Of a DNA stretch of 64,000 nt, positions 27,421 to 37,267 are shown piece after piece. Numbering within the stretch: the first letter of the stretch is position 1; each line of letters starts with the position of its first letter. The DNA is from Streptomyces antibioticus. Lineage in GTDB: Bacteria; Actinomycetota; Actinomycetes; Streptomycetales; Streptomycetaceae. The stretch is from NCBI RefSeq assembly GCF_001514065.1, contig NZ_KQ948428.1, positions 251,525-315,524 on the forward strand. The letters run 5' to 3'. The notes under the pieces were generated by a model. The model was not told the DNA's origin. It searched no databases and saw only the letters and a program-made list of their open reading frames with translations. The translations under genes and the position numbers were made by a program.

Positions 27421-27468
27421 GTCACACGGCGGCCGGCACCGGACGTCACACGGCGGCCGGCGCCGGCC
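27421..27468. repeat. 24-bp tandem duplication at the 3' end of a CBS-domain gene
   Basis: Units 27421-27444 and 27445-27468 match at 22 of 24 positions. The second contains the stop codon of the minus-strand gene. The unit is self-complementary in part (GCGGCCGGC) and may also serve as a termination structure. Confidence 0.6.
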
Positions 27469-28468
27469 CCACCAGCTCGGACAGCACGTCCTCCATCGTC
27501 ACGAAGCCGAGGACGGCACCCGCCTCCCCCGTCACGGCCGCCAGATGGCTGCCGTCGGCGCGCAGGGCGGTGAGGGTGTCGTCCAGCGGGGTGTCGATGC
27601 GGACCCGGGTGACCGGGTGCAGGGCGGCGCGCGGGAACGGCCGGTCGCGGTCGGCGACGCCGAGGGTGTCCTTGATGTGCAGATAGCCGAGGAGCGTGCC
27701 CTGCGGGCCGGTGACCGGGAAGCGGGAGTAGCCCGCCTCGGCGGCCACCCGCTCCAGGCGCGCCGGAGTGACCGAGGCGTCGACCGTGCGCATCCGCCGG
27801 GCCGGGACGAGGATCTCGCCGACCGGGCGGGTGCCCAGCTCCAGGGCGTCGCGCAGCCGTTCGCCGTCGGCGGGCGAGAGCAGCCCCGCCTCGCGCGCGT
27901 CGACGACCATCCGGGCCAGCTGGTCGTCGGTGAAGACCGACTCGACCTCGTCCTTCGGCTCGACGCGCAGCAGCTTCAGCAGGGTGTTGGCGAAGGCGTT
28001 GACGCCGAACACCACCGGCCGCAGCAGCCGGGTGAGCGCCACCAGCGGCGGGCCGAGCACCAGCGCGGTCGCCACGGGGGCGGCGAGCGCGATGTTCTTG
28101 GGCACCATCTCGCCGATCAGCATGTGCAGATACGTCGCCACGGCGAGCGCGATGACGAAGGCGATCGGGTGCACCAGGCCGTGCGGGATGTGCGCCGCCT
28201 CGAAGCCGGGCTCCAGCAGGTGGGCGATGGCCGGTTCGGCGACCGCGCCGAGCACCAGCGAGGAGACGGTGATGCCCAGCTGGGCGGTCGCCATCATCGC
28301 CGAGAGGTGCTCCAGGCCCCACAGGGTCATCCGGGCCCGCTTGTCGCCCTCCTTGGCGCGCGGCTCGATCTGGCTGCGGCGCACGGAGATCAGGGCGAAC
28401 TCGCCGCCCACGAAGAACGCGTTGGTCAGCAGCGTCAGGGCGCCGATGACGAGTTGCAGGACGGTCAT
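27446..28468 (-). CDS. CNNM/CBS-domain membrane protein (HlyC/CorC-like)
   Basis: The 340-residue protein has an N-terminal CNNM (DUF21) membrane domain (about 1-190, with IGEMVPKNIAL) followed by a pair of CBS domains (about 205-335, including SRFPVTGPQGTLLGYLHIKD and GFVTMEDVLSELVG). It lacks the C-terminal CorC_HlyC domain present in its neighbour. Family members are linked to Mg2+/divalent-cation efflux; the old name hemolysin is misleading. The ATG at 28468 overlaps the upstream stop by 4 nt, so the two proteins are made in tandem and may form a heteromer. Confidence 0.9.
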   Translation of the reverse strand: MTVLQLVIGALTLLTNAFFVGGEFALISVRRSQIEPRAKEGDKRARMTLWGLEHLSAMMATAQLGITVSSLVLGAVAEPAIAHLLEPGFEAAHIPHGLVHPIAFVIALAVATYLHMLIGEMVPKNIALAAPVATALVLGPPLVALTRLLRPVVFGVNAFANTLLKLLRVEPKDEVESVFTDDQLARMVVDAREAGLLSPADGERLRDALELGTRPVGEILVPARRMRTVDASVTPARLERVAAEAGYSRFPVTGPQGTLLGYLHIKDTLGVADRDRPFPRAALHPVTRVRIDTPLDDTLTALRADGSHLAAVTGEAGAVLGFVTMEDVLSELVGPAPAAV

Positions 28469-29784
28469 CGGGACTCCTCCCCCACCTGGACCGGTACCGG
28501 GACCGGTGCGGTGATGCGGACGCGGTCGGCGCGGTGGTGCTCGATGTCGAGGACGTCGAGCTCCCAGCCGTCGAGTGCGAGGACGTCGCCCTTGACGGGG
28601 ATGCGGGCCAGCCGGGTGGCGACGAGGCCGGCGACGGTCTCGTACGGGCCCTCCGGAGCCGTGAGTCCTATCTCCTCCAGTTCGTCGATGCGGACGGAGC
28701 CGTCCGCCTCCCACGTCCCCGGTCCGACGGGTGCCAGGTCGGGCGCCTCGACGGGGTCGTGCTCGTCGCGGACCTCGCCGACGACCTCCTCGACGATGTC
28801 CTCCATCGTCGCGAGGCCCGCGGTGCCGCCGTACTCGTCGATGACCACGGCCATCGTGCGGGTCGTGCGCAGCCGCTCCAGCAGCCGGTCCGCGGGGAGG
28901 CTGTCGGGCACCAGCAGGGGCTCGGTGGCCAGTTCGGTGACCGGGGTGACGGCGCGCTTCTCGGGCTCCAGGGCCAGCACGTCACGGATGTGGACGGTGC
29001 CGATGACCTCGTCCAGGCTGTCGCGGTAGACCGGGAAGCGGGACAGGCCGGTGGCGTACGTCAGGTTCGCCGCGTCGGCCGCCGTGGCATGCGCCTCCAG
29101 GGCCTGGACGTCGACGCGCGGGGTCATCACGTTCTCGGCGGTCAGCTCGCCCAGGTGCAGGGTGCGCACGAACAGTTCGGCGGAGTCCGCCTCCAGGGCG
29201 CCCTCGGCCGCCGAGTGCTCGGCCAGCGCGGCCAGTTCCTCGGGGCTGCGGGCGGAGGCCAGCTCCTCGGCGGGCTCCAGTCCGAGCCGGCGTACGGCAC
29301 GGTTCGCGGTGTCGTTGAGATGGCGGATGAACGGGCCGAAGGCGGCCGTGAAGCCGCGCTGCGGTCCGGCCACCACCTTCGCGACCGCCAGCGGCCGGGA
29401 GATCGCCCAGTTCTTCGGGACGAGCTCGCCGATCACCATCAGCACGACCGTGGACAGCGCCACGCCCAGGACGGTCGCCACCGTCGGGGCGGCCCCGCCC
29501 AGGCCTGCGGCCTCCAACGGGCCCCGCAGCAGCGCGGCCAGCGACGGCTCGGCGAGCATGCCGATCACCAGAGAGGTGACGGTGATGCCGAGCTGGGCTC
29601 CGGAGAGCTGGACGGTCAGCCGGCGTACGGCCTTGAGGGCGCCCTCGGCGCCGCGCTCGCCGGCCTCGGCGGCCCGTTCGAGCTCACCGCGCTCGACGGT
29701 GGTCAGGGAGAACTCGGCCGCGACGAACACCGCGCAGGCCAAGGTCAGCAGGAGGGCCGCCAGGAGCAGCAGGACCTCGGTCAC
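28465..29784 (-). CDS. CNNM/CBS/CorC_HlyC membrane protein
   Basis: The 439-residue protein has a CNNM membrane domain (about 1-190, IGELVPKNWAI), two CBS domains (about 215-345, SRFPVYRDSLDEVIGTVHIRD and GGTAGLATMEDIVEEVVG) and a C-terminal CorC_HlyC domain (about 355-435). The GTG start at 29784 follows a GAAGGAA site. It is the first gene of a coupled pair; the second member is a shorter paralogue. A role in divalent cation homeostasis is the family expectation. A CorA gene lies 3 kb away. Confidence 0.9.
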   Translation of the reverse strand: MTEVLLLLAALLLTLACAVFVAAEFSLTTVERGELERAAEAGERGAEGALKAVRRLTVQLSGAQLGITVTSLVIGMLAEPSLAALLRGPLEAAGLGGAAPTVATVLGVALSTVVLMVIGELVPKNWAISRPLAVAKVVAGPQRGFTAAFGPFIRHLNDTANRAVRRLGLEPAEELASARSPEELAALAEHSAAEGALEADSAELFVRTLHLGELTAENVMTPRVDVQALEAHATAADAANLTYATGLSRFPVYRDSLDEVIGTVHIRDVLALEPEKRAVTPVTELATEPLLVPDSLPADRLLERLRTTRTMAVVIDEYGGTAGLATMEDIVEEVVGEVRDEHDPVEAPDLAPVGPGTWEADGSVRIDELEEIGLTAPEGPYETVAGLVATRLARIPVKGDVLALDGWELDVLDIEHHRADRVRITAPVPVPVQVGEESR

Positions 29785-30013
29785 CGCGCCACCCCCGTTC
29801 CTTCGAGGAGGCGGGAGGCGGCACGGCTGGTACTGGGAGGCTCACCCATCGCGGGCTCGTTTCTCCTTCTCGGGTCGGTGGATCGGGGTGTGTCGCTGCA
29901 CCCCATGGTAAAGGGCGCGCAAAGCATGCTGGTCAAGAGCAGAACGCTCGGGACTTCCCGGTTGTTCCGGGCATCGGTGGTTTACGTCGCCCGGAGTCGG
30001 CAAGGCGGACAGG

Positions 30014-31099
30014 ATGTCGCGCTCTGCCACCACACCCGTAACCCCAGTAAGACGAGCACCGCAGCCTGCGGGTTTCACAGCGGAGACGACAAAGCAGCCC
30101 CAGCGGCGGGACGCGTTCTTCGACAACGCCAAGTACCTGGCGATCGTGCTGGTGGCGATGGGGCACGCTTGGGAGCCGCTGCGCTCCGACAGCCGGGCCG
30201 TCACCGCGCTCTACACTCTCGTCTACGCCTTCCACATGCCGGCGTTCATCATCATCTCCGGCTACTTCTCCCGGAGTTTCGACGCGAGCCCGGCGAAGAT
30301 CAGGCGGCTCGTCACGGGTGTCGTGGTGCCGTACGTCGTCTTCGAGACGGCGTACACCTATTTCACCCGCTGGTCCGACGGCGAACCGGACCGGGCGATC
30401 AGTCTGCTGGACCCGCTGTATCTGACCTGGTTCCTGGCGGCGCTGTTCATCTGGCGGCTGACCACGCCGATCTGGCGGGCGGTGCGTCGGCCGCTGCCGA
30501 TCGCGCTGGCCGTCGCGGCGCTCGCCACCCTCACCCCGTCCATCGGCAAGGACCTCGACCTCCAGCGCACGCTCCAGTTCCTGCCGTACTTCGTGCTCGG
30601 ACTGTGTCTGCGCCCTGAGCACTTCAGCCTGGTCCGGCAGTGGCGGGTGCGGCTGGCGGCGGTGCCGGTCTTCCTGGCGGCGCTCGTGTTCGCGTACTGG
30701 TCCGTGCCGCGCATGGACTACGCCTGGTTCTTCCACAAGGACGCCGCAGCGGACTTCGCGGTGCCCGACTGGTACGGGCCGCTGATGACCCTGGCCCTGT
30801 TCGGCTGTTCCTTCGTCCTGGTCGGCTGCTTCCTGTCCTGGGTGCCGGGGCGCCGGACGTGGTTCACCGCGCTGGGCGCGGGCACGCTCTACGGCTATCT
30901 GCTGCACGGGTTCTTCATCCAGGCCGCCAACCACTGGCACTGGTCCCGTATCGACTTCTTCCACGAACCGCTCGGCAAGATCACCGCCTCGCTGATCGCC
31001 GGGGCGCTCGTGACCGCACTGTGCACGGCGCCGGTGCGCAGGGTCTTCCGGTGCGTGATGGAACCGAGGATGGACTGGGCCTTCCGCGGCAAGGCCTAG
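30014..31099 (+). CDS. acyltransferase-3 family membrane protein
   Basis: The 361-residue integral membrane protein has about 10 hydrophobic segments and the N-terminal acyltransferase-3 pattern (FFDNAKYLAIVLVAMGHAW, then YAFHMPAFIIISGYFS). The catalytic His lies in the first motif. Such proteins O-acylate cell-surface sugars or small molecules; the substrate cannot be inferred. The first 30 residues are an extra-membrane tail. The ATG at 30014 has an AGG close upstream. It is probably a single gene with a small membrane protein gene following 57 nt later. Confidence 0.85.
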   Translation: MSRSATTPVTPVRRAPQPAGFTAETTKQPQRRDAFFDNAKYLAIVLVAMGHAWEPLRSDSRAVTALYTLVYAFHMPAFIIISGYFSRSFDASPAKIRRLVTGVVVPYVVFETAYTYFTRWSDGEPDRAISLLDPLYLTWFLAALFIWRLTTPIWRAVRRPLPIALAVAALATLTPSIGKDLDLQRTLQFLPYFVLGLCLRPEHFSLVRQWRVRLAAVPVFLAALVFAYWSVPRMDYAWFFHKDAAADFAVPDWYGPLMTLALFGCSFVLVGCFLSWVPGRRTWFTALGAGTLYGYLLHGFFIQAANHWHWSRIDFFHEPLGKITASLIAGALVTALCTAPVRRVFRCVMEPRMDWAFRGKA

Positions 31100-31156
31100 T
31101 GAGGGTTCGAACGGGCACTCGTATGTCACCAACGAGTGAGGGGTGGCAGACCGGCC

Positions 31157-31420
31157 ATGGAGATTTCAGGCGTCATCAGTGCGATCGTCATCGGCATCGT
31201 GATCGGTGTCCTGGGCCGGCTCGTCGTCCCCGGCCGCCAGCGCATCGGCATTCTGTGGACGATCCTCATCGGCATCGTCGCCGCGTTCATCGGAACCGGC
31301 ATCGCCTCCGGCCTGGACGTCGCCGACACCAAGGGTGTCGACTGGGTCGAGTGGCTCATCCAGATCGCCCTCGCCGCCCTCGGTGTGGTCGCGGTAAGCA
31401 AGGTGAAACTGCGTCGCTGA
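31157..31420 (+). CDS. GlsB/YeaQ/YmgE family stress-related membrane protein
   Basis: The 87-residue protein has three hydrophobic helices (about 4-20, 30-48 and 65-80) with the Gly-rich pattern of transglycosylase-associated/GlsB proteins. These are small membrane proteins linked to envelope stress, with no known catalytic activity. The ATG at 31157 follows a GAGGGG site; an in-frame GTG at 31136 lies before that site and is less likely. One extra-membrane loop carries the acidic VADTKGVDWVEW segment. Confidence 0.85.
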   Translation: MEISGVISAIVIGIVIGVLGRLVVPGRQRIGILWTILIGIVAAFIGTGIASGLDVADTKGVDWVEWLIQIALAALGVVAVSKVKLRR

Positions 31421-31522
31421 TGGGGCAGATTCGGCCAGTGCCACAGGTCACATTCCGAGCGAGAACAAGGTCACAGCCTTGCACTCTGCTGGAACTTCAG
31501 CGATCTGCCCTAGCATCCGAGC

Positions 31523-33325
31523 ATGACGGTCCTGCCTGACGACGGGCTCGCGCTGGCCGCCGAGTTCCCGGACGCGACACACGAAGAATGGCAACACCTG
31601 GTGGCCGGGGTGCTGCGCAAGTCGGGCAAGGAGGTCTCGGGCGCGGCGGCGGAGGACGCCCTGGCCACCGCGCTCGAGGACGGACTCGGCGCCCGGCCCC
31701 TGTACACCGCGCGCGACGCGGCCCCCGATCCCGGCCTGCCCGGCTTCGCCCCGTTCGTCCGCGGCGGCCGGGCGCAGGGCAACACCGTCGGCGGCTGGGA
31801 CGTACGCCAGCGGCACGCGGCGGCGGACGGCCAGGCCGTCCTGACCGACCTGGAGAACGGCGCCACCTCCGTGTGGCTGCCGCTCGGCGAGGGCAGTGCC
31901 CTCCAGGTGTCCGAGCTGGGCCGGGTGCTCGACGGCGTCTACCTCGACCTCGCCCCCGTCGTCCTCGACGCGGGCGCCGAGACCGAGGCCGCCGCGCAGG
32001 AGCTGCTGAAGCTGTACGAGGAGCGCGGCATCGCCCCCGACGCGGCGCGCGGCAACCTCGGCGCCGACCCGCTGGGCTTCGAGGCCCGCACCGGGCGGAC
32101 GTACGACCTCGCCCCCGTGCTGAGGCTCGCCGAGCGCTACCCGGGGGTGCGCGCCCTGACCGTGGACGCGCTGCCGTACCACGAGGCCGGCGGTTCGGCC
32201 GCGCAGGAGCTGGGTGCCTCGCTGGCGACCGGCGTCGCGTATCTGCGGGCGCTGACCGAGGCCGGGCTGAGCGCCGAACAGGCCTGCGCCCAGCTGGAGT
32301 TCCGGTACGCGGCGACCGCCGACCAGTTCCTGACCATCGCCAAGCTGCGCGCCGCGCGCCGGCTGTGGGCGCGGGTGGCCGAGGTGTGCGGGGTGCCGAA
32401 GGCGGGCGCCCAGGTGCAGCACGCGGTGACCTCGCCGGTGATGATGACCCGCCGCGACCCGTGGGTGAACATGCTGCGGACGACGATCGCGACGCTGGCC
32501 GCCGGTGCCGGTGGCGCCGACGCCGCGACGGTGCTCCCCTTCGACCAGGAGCTGGGGCTGCCGGACGCGTTCGCCCGTCGTATCGCCCGCAACACCTCCA
32601 CGATCCTCATCGAGGAGTCCCACCTCGCCCGGGTCATCGACCCGGCGGGCGGCTCCTGGTACGTGGAGCGGCTGACCGACGAACTCTCGCACGCGGCCTG
32701 GGAGTTCTTCCGGACGATCGAGCGGGACGGCGGTCAGGCGGCTGTCCTGCGCTCGGGCCGGCTGCGCACGGACCTGGCGACGACCTGGGCGGAGCGCTCC
32801 AAGAAGCTCGCCAAGCGACGCGAACCCATCACGGGCGTCAGCGAGTTCCCGCACCTGGCCGAGAAGCCGGTCGTCCGCGCGCCCGCCCCCGAGCCGCTGT
32901 CCGGCGGACTGCCGCGGGTGCGCCGCGACGAGGCCTACGAGGAGCTGCGCGCCCGCTCCGACGCCCATCTGGCCGCCACCGGCAGCCGGCCCCGCGTCTT
33001 CCTTGCCGCGCTCGGCCCGGCCGCCGCCCACACCGCGCGGCTGACGTTCGCCGCGAACCTGTTCCAGGCGGGCGGCATCGAGGCCGTCACCGCGGGCACG
33101 TTCGAGGAGAGCGGCGCCACCGAGGTGTGCCTGTGCTCCAGTGACGCGCTGTACGCGGAGCAGGCCGAGTCCGTGGCCCAGGAGCTGCGCGCGGCGGGTG
33201 CCACGCACGTCTCCCTCGCCGGCCGCCCGGCGGAGTACGCGGGCGTGGACTCCTACGTCTTCGCCGGCTGCGACGCCGTCTCCGTACTGACCGACGCTCT
33301 CGACCGCTTGGGGGTCTCCCGATGA
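31523..33325 (+). CDS. mutA: methylmalonyl-CoA mutase small subunit
   Basis: The 600-residue non-catalytic subunit partners MutB in converting methylmalonyl-CoA and succinyl-CoA, which links propionyl-CoA catabolism and polyketide precursor supply. The TIM-barrel domain (about 30-430) is followed by a cobalamin-domain relic in which the B12-ligand motif is lost ([13 protein letters not shown]). The ATG at 31523 lies six bases after TAGCAT (31511-31516) with no ribosome site, so the mRNA is probably leaderless. The stop overlaps the mutB start by 4 nt (ATGA). No B12 riboswitch is visible upstream. Confidence 0.95.
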   Translation: MTVLPDDGLALAAEFPDATHEEWQHLVAGVLRKSGKEVSGAAAEDALATALEDGLGARPLYTARDAAPDPGLPGFAPFVRGGRAQGNTVGGWDVRQRHAAADGQAVLTDLENGATSVWLPLGEGSALQVSELGRVLDGVYLDLAPVVLDAGAETEAAAQELLKLYEERGIAPDAARGNLGADPLGFEARTGRTYDLAPVLRLAERYPGVRALTVDALPYHEAGGSAAQELGASLATGVAYLRALTEAGLSAEQACAQLEFRYAATADQFLTIAKLRAARRLWARVAEVCGVPKAGAQVQHAVTSPVMMTRRDPWVNMLRTTIATLAAGAGGADAATVLPFDQELGLPDAFARRIARNTSTILIEESHLARVIDPAGGSWYVERLTDELSHAAWEFFRTIERDGGQAAVLRSGRLRTDLATTWAERSKKLAKRREPITGVSEFPHLAEKPVVRAPAPEPLSGGLPRVRRDEAYEELRARSDAHLAATGSRPRVFLAALGPAAAHTARLTFAANLFQAGGIEAVTAGTFEESGATEVCLCSSDALYAEQAESVAQELRAAGATHVSLAGRPAEYAGVDSYVFAGCDAVSVLTDALDRLGVSR

Positions 33326-35496
33326 CCGTCCCCGACTTCTCCGGGATCGACCTCGGCACCCCGGCCCCGTCCGGCACGGCCGACGACTGGCAGGCGGCCG
33401 TCAAGAAGGCCGGTGACGGCGACGACCTGCTCTGGGAGACCCCGGAGGGCATCCCGGTCAAGCCGCTCTACACCGGCCAGGACCTGGAGGGCCTGGACTT
33501 CCTCGACACCCGCCCGGGCGTGGCGCCGTATCTGCGCGGCCCGTACCCGACGATGTACGTCAACCAGCCCTGGACGATCCGCCAGTACGCGGGTTTCTCC
33601 ACGGCCGAGGAGTCCAACGCCTTCTACCGCCGCAACCTCGCGGCCGGCCAGAAGGGCCTGTCGGTCGCCTTCGACCTGCCCACGCACCGGGGTTACGACA
33701 GCGACCACCCGCGCGTGACCGGTGACGTCGGCATGGCGGGCGTGGCCATCGACTCGATCTACGACATGCGGCAGCTCTTCGACGGCATCCCGCTGGACAA
33801 GATGACCGTGTCGATGACGATGAACGGCGCGGTGCTGCCGGTGCTCGCGCTGTACATCGTCGCCGCGGAGGAACAGGGCGTACCGCCCGAGAAGTTGGCC
33901 GGGACCATCCAGAACGACATCCTCAAGGAGTTCATGGTCCGCAACACCTACATCTATCCGCCGAAGCCGTCGATGCGGATCATCTCCGACATCTTCGCCT
34001 TCACCTCGCAGCGGATGCCGCGCTACAACTCCATCTCGATCTCCGGGTATCACATCCAGGAGGCGGGTGCGACGGCCGACCTGGAGCTGGCGTACACGCT
34101 CGCGGACGGGGTCGAGTACATCCGCGCGGGACGTGAAGCGGGCCTGGACGTCGACGCGTTCGCGCCCCGGCTGTCGTTCTTCTGGGCGATCGGCATGAAC
34201 TTCTTCATGGAGGTCGCCAAACTGCGCGCGGCACGCCTGCTGTGGGCGAAGCTGGTCAAGCAGTTCGACCCGAAGAACACCAAGTCGCTGTCCCTGCGCA
34301 CCCATTCGCAGACCTCCGGCTGGTCGCTGACCGCGCAGGACGTCTTCAACAACGTCACGCGCACCTGCGTGGAGGCGATGGCGGCGACACAGGGCCACAC
34401 GCAGTCGCTGCACACCAACGCCCTCGACGAGGCGCTCGCGCTGCCCACCGACTTCTCCGCGCGCATCGCCCGCAACACCCAGCTGCTGCTCCAGCAGGAG
34501 TCGGGCACCACCCGGGTCATCGACCCGTGGGGCGGCAGCGCATACGTCGAGAAGCTGACGTACGACCTCGCGCGCAAGGCCTGGCAGCACATCCAGGAGG
34601 TCGAGGCGGCGGGCGGTATGGCCAAGGCCATCGACGCCGGCATCCCGAAGCTGCGCATCGAGGAGGCCGCGGCCCGCACCCAGGCCCGCATCGACTCCGG
34701 GCGGCAGCCGGTGATCGGCGTCAACAAGTACCGGGTGGAGAACGACGAGGCGATCGAGGTCCTCAAGGTCGACAACTCCTCCGTGCGCGCCCAGCAGATC
34801 GAGAAGCTGCGGCGGCTGCGCGCCGAGCGCGACGAGCGGGCCTGCCAGGACGCCCTCGACGCGCTGACCCGCGCGGCGGGCGGCGAGGGCAACCTGCTGG
34901 AGCTGGCGGTGAACGCGGCCCGCGCCAAGGCGACCGTCGGCGAGATCTCCGACGCCCTGGAGAAGGTGTACGGCCGGCACGCGAGCCAGATCCGTACGAT
35001 CTCCGGCGTGTACCGCAACGAAGCAGGGGAGTCCCCGTCCGTGGACCGCACCCGCGCCCTGGTCGACGCCTTCGAGGAGGCGGAGGGCCGGCGCCCGCGC
35101 ATCCTGGTCGCCAAGATGGGCCAGGACGGCCACGACCGCGGCCAGAAGGTCATCGCGACCGCCTTCGCCGACCTCGGTTTCGACGTCGACGTCGGCCCCC
35201 TGTTCCAGACCCCGGCCGAGGTGGCCCGGCAGGCCGTCGAGGCGGACGTGCATATCGTCGGGGTGTCGTCGCTGGCGGCCGGTCACCTCACCCTCGTACC
35301 GGCGCTGAAGGAGGCACTGGCCGAGGAGGGGCGCGCGGACATCATGATCGTCGTCGGCGGGGTGATCCCGCCGCAGGACGTGCCCACGCTCCTTGAGATG
35401 GGCGCGGCGGCCGTGTTCCCGCCCGGGACGGTGATCCCGGACGCGGCCCACGACCTGGTGGAGCGGCTGTCGTCGGACCTCGGGCACGACCTGTGA
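33322..35496 (+). CDS. mutB: methylmalonyl-CoA mutase large (catalytic) subunit
   Basis: The 724-residue adenosylcobalamin enzyme has a substrate-binding TIM barrel (about 60-560) and a C-terminal B12 domain. The lower-axial ligand is His604 in [11 protein letters not shown]. Other landmarks are [21 protein letters not shown]-like substrate residues near 72-92 and [12 protein letters not shown]. It is translationally coupled to mutA and followed by meaB. Its TGA stop at 35494-35496 overlaps a GTG that begins the first copy of a 35-bp tandem duplication. Confidence 0.97.
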   Translation: MTVPDFSGIDLGTPAPSGTADDWQAAVKKAGDGDDLLWETPEGIPVKPLYTGQDLEGLDFLDTRPGVAPYLRGPYPTMYVNQPWTIRQYAGFSTAEESNAFYRRNLAAGQKGLSVAFDLPTHRGYDSDHPRVTGDVGMAGVAIDSIYDMRQLFDGIPLDKMTVSMTMNGAVLPVLALYIVAAEEQGVPPEKLAGTIQNDILKEFMVRNTYIYPPKPSMRIISDIFAFTSQRMPRYNSISISGYHIQEAGATADLELAYTLADGVEYIRAGREAGLDVDAFAPRLSFFWAIGMNFFMEVAKLRAARLLWAKLVKQFDPKNTKSLSLRTHSQTSGWSLTAQDVFNNVTRTCVEAMAATQGHTQSLHTNALDEALALPTDFSARIARNTQLLLQQESGTTRVIDPWGGSAYVEKLTYDLARKAWQHIQEVEAAGGMAKAIDAGIPKLRIEEAAARTQARIDSGRQPVIGVNKYRVENDEAIEVLKVDNSSVRAQQIEKLRRLRAERDERACQDALDALTRAAGGEGNLLELAVNAARAKATVGEISDALEKVYGRHASQIRTISGVYRNEAGESPSVDRTRALVDAFEEAEGRRPRILVAKMGQDGHDRGQKVIATAFADLGFDVDVGPLFQTPAEVARQAVEADVHIVGVSSLAAGHLTLVPALKEALAEEGRADIMIVVGGVIPPQDVPTLLEMGAAAVFPPGTVIPDAAHDLVERLSSDLGHDL

Positions 35497-35531
35497 TCGA
35501 TGTCGACGCGTATGTGAAGGGCGTGCTGTGA
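35493..35531 (+). CDS. 12-codon mini-ORF created by duplication
   Basis: GTG at 35493 overlaps the mutB stop and reads [12 protein letters not shown] before TGA at 35529-35531. That stop in turn overlaps the meaB GTG at 35528. The peptide is the same as the first 12 residues of MeaB. It is probably a by-product of the duplication that still relays ribosomes from mutB to meaB; a separate function is unlikely. Confidence 0.5.
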   Translation: MIDVDAYVKGVL

Positions 35532-35562
35532 TCGATGTCGACGCCTATGTGAAGGGCGTGCT
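35493..35562 (+). repeat. 35-bp tandem duplication at the mutB-meaB junction
   Basis: Units 35493-35527 and 35528-35562 differ at one base (G35510 versus C35545). Because 35 is not a multiple of three, the first copy runs out of frame relative to the second and ends in a stop. The GTGA stop/start overlap is thereby duplicated. Confidence 0.9.
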
Positions 35563-36520
35563 CGACGGGAAGCGGGCGATCATCGCGCGCGCCATCACGC
35601 TCGTCGAGTCGACCCGCCCGCAACACCGGGTGCTGGCGCAGGAGTTGCTCACCGCGCTGCTCCCGCACAGCGGCCGGTCGCGGCGGATCGGGATCAGTGG
35701 GGTGCCCGGCGTCGGCAAGTCCACCTTCATCGACGCCTTCGGCACCCTGCTGACGGGCCTCGGCCATCGGGTGGCGGTCCTCGCCGTGGACCCGTCCTCC
35801 ACCCGGACCGGCGGTTCGATCCTCGGCGACAAGACCCGCATGGAGCGCCTGGCCGTCGACCCGGCGGCCTTCGTGCGCCCCTCCCCCACCGCCGGCACGC
35901 TGGGCGGTGTGGCCAAGGCGACCCGTGAGTCGATCGTGGTCATGGAGGCGGCGGGCTACGACGTGATCCTGGTCGAGACGGTCGGCGTCGGCCAGTCGGA
36001 GACCACGGTCGCCAACATGGTCGACACCTTCCTGCTGCTGACCCTGGCCCGCACCGGCGACCAGCTCCAGGGCATCAAGAAGGGCGTCCTGGAGCTGGCC
36101 GACGTGATCGCCGTGAACAAGGCGGACGGACCGCACGAGCGCGACGCCAAGGCCGCCGCCCGTGAACTGGCGGGCGCGCTGCGGCTGATGCACGGCCCGG
36201 ACCCGGCCTGGACCCCGCCCGTGCTGAGTTGCAGCGCCCGTGAGTCGACCGGTCTGGACACGGTCTGGGAGCGGATCGAGCAGCACCGCACCCTGCTGGA
36301 CTCCACCGGCCGCCTCACCGCCAAGCGCCGCGACCAGCAGATCGACTGGACCTGGAGCATGGTCCGCGACGAACTCCTGGACCGGCTGCACGCCGACCCG
36401 GCGGTCCGCGCCCTCGCTCCCGATCTCGAACAGCAGGTCAGGGACGGGGAGTTGACGGCCACGCTGGCGGCGGAGCGGATTCTGAAGGTGTTCGGGGCGG
36501 CGGGCAGCGAGGGCCGCTGA
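35528..36520 (+). CDS. meaB: methylmalonyl-CoA mutase-associated GTPase
   Basis: The 330-residue G3E-type P-loop GTPase (ArgK/MeaB family) loads and protects the cobalamin cofactor of the mutase. It has Walker A GVPGVGKST (about 61-69), switch residues in VDPSSTRTGGSILGDKTRM, the DxxG-like ETVGVGQSE and the base-specificity motif NKADG (about 196-200). The GTG at 35528 is the start of the second copy of a 35-bp duplication. A GTG at 35493 opens only a 12-codon frame. It is third in the mutA-mutB-meaB operon and has no obvious ribosome site, in keeping with coupled translation. Confidence 0.93.
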   Translation: MIDVDAYVKGVLDGKRAIIARAITLVESTRPQHRVLAQELLTALLPHSGRSRRIGISGVPGVGKSTFIDAFGTLLTGLGHRVAVLAVDPSSTRTGGSILGDKTRMERLAVDPAAFVRPSPTAGTLGGVAKATRESIVVMEAAGYDVILVETVGVGQSETTVANMVDTFLLLTLARTGDQLQGIKKGVLELADVIAVNKADGPHERDAKAAARELAGALRLMHGPDPAWTPPVLSCSARESTGLDTVWERIEQHRTLLDSTGRLTAKRRDQQIDWTWSMVRDELLDRLHADPAVRALAPDLEQQVRDGELTATLAAERILKVFGAAGSEGR

Positions 36521-36597
36521 CAGCCCTCGCTCGTGGGAGCGGCGGCGGCCGGGGAGAATGGCCGTACGACGACCCTGCACGAACCGGAAGGCGCCCC

Positions 36598-37224
36598 ATG
36601 ACCAGCCCGAACACCGAGCGGAAGCGGCGTGCCAACGGCGTGGAGTCCCGGCGCCGGATTCTCGACGCGGCCGTGGCGATCGCGGGTGAGCGCGGCTACG
36701 AGGGCACGTCCATCGCGGCCGTCAGCGCCAAGTGCGGACTGCCCGCCAGCTCCATCTACTGGCACTTCAAGGACAAGGACGACCTGATCGCCGCGGTCAT
36801 CGAACGTAGTTTCGAGACCTGGCTGGCGGCCGTCGAGCTGCCCGGGGAGGACGCGGGCACGCCCCTGGAGCGGGTCACGGCCATGGCGGCCAACGTGGCC
36901 AGGTCCCTCGTCGACACGCCGGACTTCCTCCGCCTGGGCCTGATGCTCGCGCTGGAGCAGCGGCCGAGCGAGCCACGCGGGCGGACCGTGTTCCTCCAGG
37001 TCCGGGACGTCGCCCGGCAGCGGATCGCGGACATCGCCCGCACGCTCCTCCCGGAACTCGCCGAGGCGGACGTACAGACCCTCACGACGTACGCGGTCGC
37101 CGGCGCCGACGGTCTGTTCGTGCACCGGGAGATCCATGGCGAGGCCGTCGATCTGGTGGCGATGTTCGAGCTGCACGCACGGATGGTGTTCGAGGCGGGC
37201 GCCCGCCTGGCCTCACCCGCATAG
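36598..37224 (+). CDS. TetR-family transcriptional regulator
   Basis: The 208-residue protein has an N-terminal TetR helix-turn-helix (about 18-65, with TSIAAVSAKCGLPASSIYWHFKDKDDL) and a helical ligand domain. The ATG at 36598 follows GGAAGG. It lies 77 nt downstream of meaB in the same direction and could be the last gene of that operon or be separately expressed. Control of the mutase operon is possible but not shown by any palindrome that I can see there. The ligand is unknown. Confidence 0.88.
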   Translation: MTSPNTERKRRANGVESRRRILDAAVAIAGERGYEGTSIAAVSAKCGLPASSIYWHFKDKDDLIAAVIERSFETWLAAVELPGEDAGTPLERVTAMAANVARSLVDTPDFLRLGLMLALEQRPSEPRGRTVFLQVRDVARQRIADIARTLLPELAEADVQTLTTYAVAGADGLFVHREIHGEAVDLVAMFELHARMVFEAGARLASPA

Positions 37225-37267
37225 CAGGACATGATCGACCGGGGTGTGGCCCCAGGCGCCTCCGGCA

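Noticed and set aside
31421-31522. Cobalamin riboswitch before mutA
   Set aside because: The gap is 102 nt with no B12-box-like sequence that I can see, and the transcript appears leaderless.
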